Assembly: GCF_028389875.1 (NCBI RefSeq)
Contig: NC_084702.1
Coordinates: forward strand, 58,630,553-58,694,552
Length of the DNA: 64,000 nt
Reading direction: 5' to 3'
Source of the DNA: Rhea pennata
Taxonomy: Eukaryota > Chordata > Aves > Rheiformes > Rheidae
This document shows positions 62,787 through 64,000 of the stretch, piece after piece (positions within the stretch are counted from its first letter, which is position 1; each line of letters begins with the position of its first letter). The translations under genes were made by a program, and so were the position numbers. The notes beneath the pieces are model-generated. The model was not told the origin of the DNA. It searched no databases and worked only from the letters and a program-made list of their open reading frames with translations.

Positions 62787-64000
62787 CTAGGAGAAAAATA
62801 AATAATCAATCACCATCACATTCCCTGTAGAAACCGAAGTCTGAAAACCTAATGTGAAACCTTTCTTAGCTTATTCTGTGGCAAACACGAAATTTCAGAC
62901 TACTATTACAGAGCAGTATCTTAAAAGTGTAGGAAGTTCTCTGTCCTCAAAACTTCCCATAATATTCATATATGTTCATAGTATAACCAGCAACACACCA
63001 TTCAATGATAAAATTTCATGCACAAAATATTTTGTCTCCCTGCTATCACTTGCATATAAAAATTTACTATTGAAATAAACTGTGTAAGTATATTGTTCTC
63101 TGCCTTTACTTCTAAAAAAGACTTGAGGTATTTTAAATCAATATATATTTACTGTGTTTTACGGAAAACACAATTAAATAAATCATTAGCTTTAGAATCA
63201 AGCTGAAATAATAAGTAACTGAAAAATAGTACCTGAATTTCATTGATGCAATAGTTCCAAAATCTGTAAATGGAACATTCTTCTTTAGGAACCAACTATA
63301 TTATTATAATAATTTACCCTATGCCTAAAAAACAGGCCTAAAATAATCTCTCTCAAACAGAGAGGGAAGAAAAACAGAAAATCAAAACCTTGCCTCTCCT
63401 CTATGTCCCCTGCAGTTTATTTTACTACCTTAATATACAACAAAAATGGAAACATGCGAAATGAAGTAGGAAATTTTTAAAGTTTTTGTTTTTTAAATAA
63501 ATTCTCACTATCACTTTATCTCCCTATATTAATTCACAGTTTAAAAAAACCTCGCACATAGTCCTTACAGTCTCCAAGATGTTCTTGTCTACCATAAATC
63601 ATGACACGTGCAATGCCCATAGTGTGAGCGCCAGTAAGACTTTCTCCAGTGAAAGCAGTTTAAGTCATGAAACAGTGAGGCAATGTAACAGATTTCTTGC
63701 TGGTATAAGTCAGTTCTGCCAAAAATTTCCATAAAAACCAGTCTGGCAGCTGAGATGGTTAGCTTCCCTGTAAATCATGTGTTGGCCTGCCGTGACTCCC
63801 TGGGGCTTTAGTCTGTCTGCTGGTCACAAGGCTCCTGGCCTGGCTCGTTAGGTATCCAGGACTTGGGAAATGCAACATCCCACCCTGGAAGACAGCTTGT
63901 GAAATTAGGTATCATCTTTCATATGGGAAACATCCAAACAACTACCAGAAGGAAACACAATTTACTGAAATATTTTGGAATTTTCAGTCTTGTGAAAACA
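62787..64000 (-). other. MAST4: MAST4 intron (partial, 5' neighbour outside window)
   Basis: Intronic sequence upstream of the first MAST4 exon in the window. I looked for the preceding exon, which in MAST proteins encodes a segment ending near LLECL, and did not find it. The intron therefore continues past the right edge. Confidence 0.7.

Noticed and set aside
63195..63260. Small exon-like segment on the minus strand flanked by TTTACAG and CAG|GTACTA
   Set aside because: None of its three frames matches the MAST segment that precedes EFDPEEF, so it is not the missing upstream exon.

Overview
This is a vertebrate nuclear genome window, most likely from a bird. It has spliced genes with GT-AG introns, several-kilobase introns and poly-T/poly-A tracts. 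Its two protein genes are vertebrate-specific: CD180 (RP105), a leucine-rich-repeat immune receptor, and MAST4, a microtubule-associated Ser/Thr AGC kinase. The pair is convergent and adjacent, as in mammals (human 5q12). From general knowledge this block maps to the avian Z chromosome; the sequence alone cannot confirm that. No copy of the usual avian CR1 3' end was recognised, so the species is left open (a sauropsid, bird favoured).

Layout. (1) 1-8466 is the flank upstream of CD180. It has no convincing protein gene but contains three CpG-rich islands (about 2230-2480, 5490-6260 and 7150-7345), some with strong minus-strand splice donors nearby, so an unannotated non-coding transcript is plausible. 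(2) 8579-14561, plus strand: complete CD180 coding sequence in three exons (8579-8668, 11986-12152, 12836-14561), predicted 660 residues. (3) About 14562-20148: CD180 3' UTR and the gap between the two convergent genes, including one exon-like fragment of unknown identity near 18116. (4) 20149-64000, minus strand: the 3' part of MAST4. Eighteen exons were placed by reading-frame continuity, splice sites and recalled family sequence. They sum to 6375 nt, an exact multiple of three, giving 2124 residues: the end of the N-terminal MAST (DUF1908) region, the whole kinase domain, the AGC tail, the PDZ domain and a very long disordered tail encoded by a single 3.87-kb coding exon. The amino terminus of MAST4 lies beyond the right edge.

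CD180 pairs with MD-1 (LY86) at the surface of B cells and myeloid cells and tunes TLR4-type signalling. MAST4 is an intracellular kinase with a PDZ domain. No shared pathway is implied; their adjacency is conserved synteny. I found no mobile system, CRISPR, bacterial operon or clearly new biological system. The observations most worth checking are the CpG islands with antisense splice donors, the exon-like fragment near 18116, a perfect 10-bp hairpin in the MAST4 3' UTR, and a long near-perfect hairpin in a MAST4 intron.
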